From: Salminus brasiliensis
Taxonomy: Eukaryota > Chordata > Actinopteri > Characiformes > Bryconidae
Direction: 5' to 3'
Length of the DNA: 64,000 bases
Assembly: GCF_030463535.1 (NCBI RefSeq)
Contig: NC_132894.1
Location: 28,540,625 to 28,604,624 of the forward strand
This document shows, in pieces, positions 10,918 through 64,000 of the stretch. The notes under the pieces are model-generated. The model was not told the DNA's origin. It searched no databases and saw only the letters and a program-made list of their open reading frames with translations. Position 1 is the stretch's first letter. Each line of letters opens with the position of its first letter. Both the position numbers and the translations under genes were made by a program.

Positions 10918-13900
10918 CAATAATGTATACATACAAAGTATCTAGAAAGCTACAAAATATCTACCACTTTATCAAGAAGGCATCAAAATGTTACAGAGCA
11001 AAGACAAGACCATATGCAGTAAAGAACACATACACATAGCAGGTTTTCTTCTTTCCCCTCTCGCCTTTGCTCAGCGCTTTTACCACTTTTTTCGTTATGG
11101 ATATTAAAAGATATCACACCTTTGTACCAAGAAAAGCCAGAATATATAATTTTATACAAAGCACCTTTTTACAAAAAAAAATCTCTGCACACAAACCCAA
11201 TAGTTTTCTTTTTTATGATACTATTTTGAACTACAGAATAGTTCACTTTAAAGCCAACGTCTTAAATGGTAATGAACGAAGGAGGTACCAGTACCTACAC
11301 ACAGACAAAATACAAATAAAGAACAAGAGCTAGACTGCTGACATGTGTCATGATCCCATTAAGAAAGCAACCGCTTTAGCGTCCGTTACTATCAAAATAG
11401 TGTCCTAACATTCATCGCGTTAAAGGCATTGATGTTCGGCTCCTTAGCCAAGTAAAGGGGTGGCAGCTGGAATCGTTTTTCAGGCAGAACCGACAATGTC
11501 AAAGGTACCAGCAGTGCAGCAGTAACAGTTTCACCGCCCTTTCACTGGGCCTCCAATATACTGACATCACAAAACCATCGCATACACAGAAGAACAGGAA
11601 TACAAGTCTCCAGGGTTCACGCGACGCAAACGAGAACGGAGAGAAAAGTTGAGGGCAAACACAAAAACGATCAAAAATAATAATCTTGTCGCTTTCAGGT
11701 CAAGCGTACTAAAACTCCACAGTTTACAACAAGCAGTACGACATACAGATCAGACAGTCAGACCTAGTCTGCAACCATTTGACTGTTCTTCAGAAATGAC
11801 TGACTGAAATGAATAACTTGGATAAATAGTGTATTGAAAAAAAACACAAAGAAAAGAGAGGAGATAAGAGTCAGGTGAGCTGAAGGTTTAAATCTTTTAC
11901 TCTTTAACAGTAAAGGCATTAAGAACTGATTGCCATTTGATGCACTGTCTCACTCAACAAGCAATAAATAAATGTGTGAAAGAAACGGAAAACTCCAAAC
12001 GCTCCAAATTCTGGTAAAACCAAGACGATTTTCAGTGTTTAAAGAGAAAACAATAGCACAGTGATCCTAATAAGGATAAGGGTTCCAATTTACTGTAAGC
12101 AACATGTTGTTCTCCCCCAACAAGTTCATAAATTCTTTAAAAACACATACAAACGGAGGTGCTTCCCAAAATACTTTACAGTCTGCCAAAAAACAAAAGC
12201 CTAAACCATTATAATTAGTCATAGTAATAATTTCTCTAATTAATAATTGTCACATAATGTTATTTCAATAGTTCTCCACTGTCCTTTGTCGTATACTAGA
12301 ACATTTTTAGAAAAGGCATTGTGGTGAATATTTTACTTACATCCACTTATTTGGTTTTTCAGGTGATAATCTTAATAATGCAAAAATAAGAGTCTGTCTT
12401 TTCTAAGCTGGAAAAAAAAACAAAAAAAAAAACAACAACAAAAAAAAAAAAAAACGGTGAACCAAAGGCACTTTCATGCTACAGTGCAGGAGACGAGGAG
12501 GAGATAGCTGTACCTCCAAGGAAATATTTGGTCTTTTTCCGATAAGAAAGGCATGAACAGTTGGTTTGAGCAGTGTTTTATACCGTACTGTATATAAGAG
12601 ATGCAGTGCTGGCTAGAGCCACTGGTCAACGCGCACACTGGCCGCATTTTGCAACCAGGTGGCGCGAAGACACAAAAAGAATCTTAGTGTTTCTAGAGAG
12701 AGAGAGATAGAGGAAGAGAGAGAGAGAGAGAGAGACGTTCTTCCACGTTCATGCAGGTTGGGAGGCATCCACTAAGGCACTGTGCTGGATATTGTTTACG
12801 CTTTGGCAGCTCTGTACTGTACAAATCCTACGACATGTGACAAGAACGAGAAAAGTCTTCCAGCTTAGGAAAGAGCTCACAGCTTTAGTGGCATCTTTTG
12901 GAAAAGAAAGAAAAAGAGAGAAAAAAAACAAACAAACAAAAAAAAATAAAACAGAAATCACACGATCATGGTTAAGGCTCGCAGTCTTGGGAGAAGACTG
13001 GAGGAGGCCACAGAGGCATGGGCTTGGTGGTTTTCCGAGTAAAGGCAGCAGAGGGACTCGTTAAATAAGAGGAAAGGGAGAGATACTCTCTTAAGAATAA
13101 AGGCTCCTAAATTATTCCTATATTCCTTTAATGTGATTAAAGGGGGGGGGTGGTTTAGAACCATTATATTACAGTATTGTGCAAAAGGCAGATCAATTCC
13201 AGTCAAAAAGGTCATTAAGTACAAGATGCTTATTACTTTTAGCAGATGTTTCTGAGGCAATACAATAAAAGAGAGTCCACTTGCTTATCCACGTCCAAGA
13301 AAACGAAGTGAACAAAATGAGACCCCACTGAAAATGGGACCCATAACAACCGTACAAGACTTGGTAGATCACCAAACCAGCCACCATCAGCTAAACACCT
13401 TTTAAAGCTGAGATGATGCCTTAACACAGGAGGTGCTGATCAAGGCAACCGATTTCCTGAAAGTTAAAAGTAGGATAAATTTTTTGTTAAATATGTTTTC
13501 TGATGCTAAAAATGCAATACCTTGTACTTAATGGTCATTCTGAGCATTTCTGTGTAACTTTAAGAAGGTCCTTCATGCACATCTCATTTACTAAACTGGT
13601 TTACTAAATTGGTTGTTGTATGGCATTGCTCCAGAGAACCCTTTTGGACACCTTTATTTTTAAGAGCGTATACATTTCAGCGACAAACATAAAGGGGACA
13701 AGCCTCGAGCGAAGCTTCCCTGATGTCTTCACGATGCGATTGTGTCTCGACAAAATGATCCGAGGAGCATTGTCAGCGATCCGAAAGGAAAACGCAGGAT
13801 CACTCAATAAGGCGTGTCCTACGAGAGGATCCAAGTGCTTGGGACATTGTGACTATGGATCAGCCCCTGGTATGTTATGTAGTGCTTTCTTACTTTCAGT

Positions 13901-14301
13901 GATAGGATTTAACATGAGAACATTAACTGGTTGTGGCACTGGAGATTGTAAAGGGGGTCTCAAAGTCGCTGCTTTTTTATGATCTTTTTTTGTTTCGTTT
14001 TTTTCTTATTGCAGGTGATGACTTGCCTTTTTAGCCACAGCAGAGAGACACAGACGTTGGAATAAACCTCTGGAACGCCATCACAGTGCAGTCAATCATC
14101 AAGAAGCCAAGAAAGAAAAAAAAAGGTTCTGAAAAGAAGTTTGTGATTCCTTTTCAAGGGCTGGACTTTCGAATTCCCTGAATGCTACAAGCGTCTTTAA
14201 AAATTGGAAAATTTAATGATTCCGATGGCCACGATAATGAAGCAAACGTTCTCTTCAAATGACTTTTCTTTGGAAAAAAAAAAACTAAAATTGTATGTGA
14301 G

Positions 14302-14309
14302 TATATACA
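14302..14309 (-). promoter_or_regulatory. Pumilio-type element in tead1 3' UTR
   Basis: The sense strand reads TGTATATA, an exact match to the Pumilio core TGTANATA (established motif). A second copy lies about 225 nt nearer the stop codon. Function is inferred from the motif and its UTR position only. Confidence 0.35.
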
Positions 14310-14526
14310 TCTATACACACACGCTTACAAATTTATGCCTACACACAGACACTCATAGACGTAATCGTAATCTTTACATGAACCATAGAAAGAAGGCTAA
14401 AATCTGCGTTCAGGGTGTACAATATAGTATTAAACCCCCCCTAAATCTGTTGTGTCCGTTCAAATCATTGGCCAGATTTCATCTAATTCAAGCCAACCGT
14501 GAAGTCTACTGATAGTGTTATTCTTA

Positions 14527-14534
14527 TATATACA
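14527..14534 (-). promoter_or_regulatory. Second Pumilio-type element in tead1 3' UTR
   Basis: The sense strand again reads TGTATATA, about 320 nt after the stop codon. Two exact copies in a short interval are more suggestive than one, but A/T-rich UTR sequence produces such words by chance. Confidence 0.35.
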
Positions 14535-14773
14535 ACCTACAGAGGAGAAACGTCAATTAGGCGTCCTTTAAAACGAAGAATTCTTTCCTGTATCAAAACA
14601 TAATACAACTGTACCGCAATTCACAGCTGCAGTCAAAACGTCAAACACATATACATTATTAAAGACTGAAAAAAACAAACAAACAAACAAAAAATAATAA
14701 TAATGTAATAACAAGTATCACCCAGGCATGAGTGAGAATCGTTGCGGGTGAGTGTTGAACTAGAGGCACTGCC

Positions 14774-14775
<2 letters not shown>

Positions 14776-14804
<29 letters not shown>
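14776..14804 (-). repeat. A29 homopolymer in the tead1 3' UTR
   Basis: A run of 29 T on the plus strand is 29 A in the transcript, beginning about 50 nt after the tead1 stop codon. It is not preceded by an AATAAA at normal distance, so it is a genomic A tract and not a poly(A) site. Oligo-dT priming would start here and mimic a very short 3' UTR. Confidence 0.9.
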
Positions 14805-14811
<7 letters not shown>

Positions 14812-14856
14812 TGAGGTTCAGAGTCTATAGGACAGGGCTGCTGGCCGGAACAAGCT

Positions 14857-62641
<47,785 letters not shown>

Positions 62642-62644
<3 letters not shown>

Positions 62645-62650
62645 GGTGGC
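62642..62650 (-). promoter_or_regulatory. Non-AUG start: gccaccATT in optimal context
   Basis: The sense strand reads gccaccATTG. An A at -3 and a G at +4, together with the full gccacc, are the best known context for initiation. TEF-1/TEAD1 in mammals is reported to start at an AUU (Ile) codon, and this genome keeps both codon and context. Confidence 0.8.
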
Positions 62651-62697
62651 GGTTGAGACCTCCAAGCCGAAGCCTGGAGCAAACTAGGGTGAGACCT

Positions 62698-64000
62698 GAA
62701 AGAGTTGACAAACACAAAGGTGGTGATATTTCTCTCGATCAGCAAAAAAATGTAGAACGGTTTAGTTAGGTCGGTTAAATAAGACAAACAACATACTCTA
62801 AATTTGCTCAATGAGGAGTGCCACACTGCATTCAAGTGACAATCATTAGAAATACACAATACAATACAATGTAAACAAAAAGGGTTCTAGGTAGGAACGA
62901 AAATTACATATAGAACCATTTTTAAATGTTCTGTAAAGAGCCATCTCCAAAAGGTGCTCCACCAATGCTCCAACCTTTAGGCATTTAATGAGTTCTTTGA
63001 GTTGTCATGGTTCTACAAAGAATCCTTTAGAAACTCAAATTCTCTGATGAGTAGAATGTACTCACACTGTGTGAGCTCATGTTTTCGGTCATCGGTTTCA
63101 ATATCAATTGATTCTCAAGATTTTAATATCAGTATTGTATCAGAGAAAGAAAATGTGGTATCACACCACCTCTAACAGTCATATTGGTCATTGTAAACGC
63201 CAAACACTAAGCTATTTACATTCTTAAACTCTGGCTGAGTTTTGCCCAAGTTAAAAGAGTAAAAATGCCAAGTATGGAACCGCTGGTGGTCCTGCAGAGT
63301 TTAAAAGGCTGCAGGCAACAGAACTTTCACTTCAACACAGGCGCCCACATAAGAGGCCAAAGGATCCAGCTGAAGCACAACAATCAAGTTTGCCCACGTA
63401 TGTGTAAGTTCGGAAGTTTGAGATAGTCATGGAGGTTTCACATTTCTATAACCACCTCAAACTAGATTCACACTTATCTTCTTGCAAAATATAACTACGA
63501 AGTTTGAGATAGTCATGGAGGTTTCACATTTCTATAACCACCTCAAACTAGATTCACACTTATCTTCTTGCAAAATATAACTACACAGCTTAATTAAGGA
63601 TATCATCAAGCATGGCAACGTTTAACTCTAATTCCATTATTTAGTAACAAAAACAGCTGAACTGGCTCCCAGGTAGGATCCTCATTTCCCCGATATTAAG
63701 ATTGTATTTCTATTTTCTCAGAGGCACGTACCTCAGTGTACTTCAAGTACGATCCAATTGCCTTGAGAAATGAGATGGGTCGGACGAGGAGGCAGCAAGC
63801 GTATAATCTTAAAACACTCGCCCAGAACCACCTGGCATCTCCCGTAAAGCAGCAGACTTTCTTCTCTAAAAAGGCCTTTATCAGGCGAGCCAATTTCAGG
63901 CCAGCTGTCTGGACCTTCAAACAGCCCCTTAAATCTGGATGGAAATCATGTCGGCCGATTGTGGAAGGCACGGCACCTCTGCTTCCAAAACATCCCGAGC
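62698..64000 (-). other. tead1 upstream intron or 5' region
   Basis: No further coding exon is expected upstream of the start codon. A non-coding first exon and the promoter are presumably outside the window. The region holds a 'gggttctaggtagga' MITE fragment at about 62880-63040 and the perfect 86-bp duplication at 63413-63584. The minus-strand frame at 63696-63971 has no recognisable protein. Confidence 0.55.
63413..63584. repeat. Perfect 86-bp tandem duplication
   Basis: The segment 63413-63498 (starting gaagtttgagatagtcatgg) is repeated without a mismatch at 63499-63584. Exactly two copies are present. Perfect identity in non-coding DNA implies a very recent event, an assembly artefact or gene conversion. 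Within each unit, gaggtttcacat and ccacctcaaact give a weak inverted repeat. Confidence 0.95.

Larger units (their letters stand above)
10895..14856 (-). other. tead1: Proposed 3' UTR of tead1, about 4 kb
   Basis: The region runs from the tead1 stop codon down to a plausible poly(A) site. It contains no competing gene, and a recognised intergenic repeat begins just past its end. It is rich in A/T homopolymers on both strands. Features include a 29-nt poly(A) (sense) at 14776-14804, an A/C-rich tract at 12411-12455, a GA microsatellite at 12697-12735, a C8 (sense) run at 13142-13149 and a piece of the 'ggcattgctccagagaaccc' transposon family at 13618-13675. Long 3' UTRs are usual for vertebrate TEAD1. 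Intermediate poly(A) sites are possible. Confidence 0.55.

Noticed and set aside
63413..63584. 86-bp duplication as long terminal repeats of a retroelement
   Set aside because: The copies are directly adjacent with no internal sequence, primer site or coding region.

Overview
The window is vertebrate genomic DNA, almost certainly from a ray-finned fish. It has interrupted protein genes with GT-AG introns, long introns, CA/TG/GA microsatellites, a large minisatellite and many degraded non-autonomous DNA transposons of types common in teleosts. The repeat mix looks ostariophysan (characin or catfish-like) to me, but the species cannot be fixed from sequence alone.

Two protein genes are supported, both on the minus strand. 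The single-exon rassf10 (2338-3735, 465 codons) encodes an N-terminal RASSF protein with a Ras-association domain and coiled coils. It sits in a CpG-rich island and has repeated GC-box/CCAAT-type modules upstream. The rest of the window is dominated by tead1, the TEA-domain transcription factor of the Hippo/YAP pathway. Its coding exons run from 62644 down to 14857 and its 3' UTR ends near 10895. Twelve coding exons were placed to the base. Using one of the two alternative helix-3 exons gives exactly 426 residues, the human TEAD1 length. The order tead1 then rassf10, head to tail, matches my knowledge of human 11p15.

Layout: 1-2337 repeats downstream of rassf10; 2338-3930 rassf10 and its island; 4001-4460 promoter-proximal repeat modules; 5371-7889 a 40-bp minisatellite of about 63 copies, followed by decayed GATG/GGAT repeats; 8421-10890 spacer; 10895-14856 tead1 3' UTR; 14857-35508 the twelve-exon body apart from its first coding exon; 35509-62442 one 26.9-kb intron with no protein exon, probably carrying regulatory DNA; 62443-62695 the first coding exon; beyond it upstream intron or 5' DNA.

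The most interesting points are these. (i) A tandem pair of 63-nt, phase-0 exons encodes alternative versions of the TEA-domain recognition helix, one with and one without the PKA-type RRKS site. (ii) tead1 appears to start at a non-AUG codon, ATT, in a perfect gccaccATTG context. (iii) One tead1 intron is mostly pyrimidine on the sense strand over roughly 830 nt. (iv) The minisatellite has an internal 280-bp higher-order repeat. I found no convincing novel multi-gene system: no operon, CRISPR array or phage-like module.
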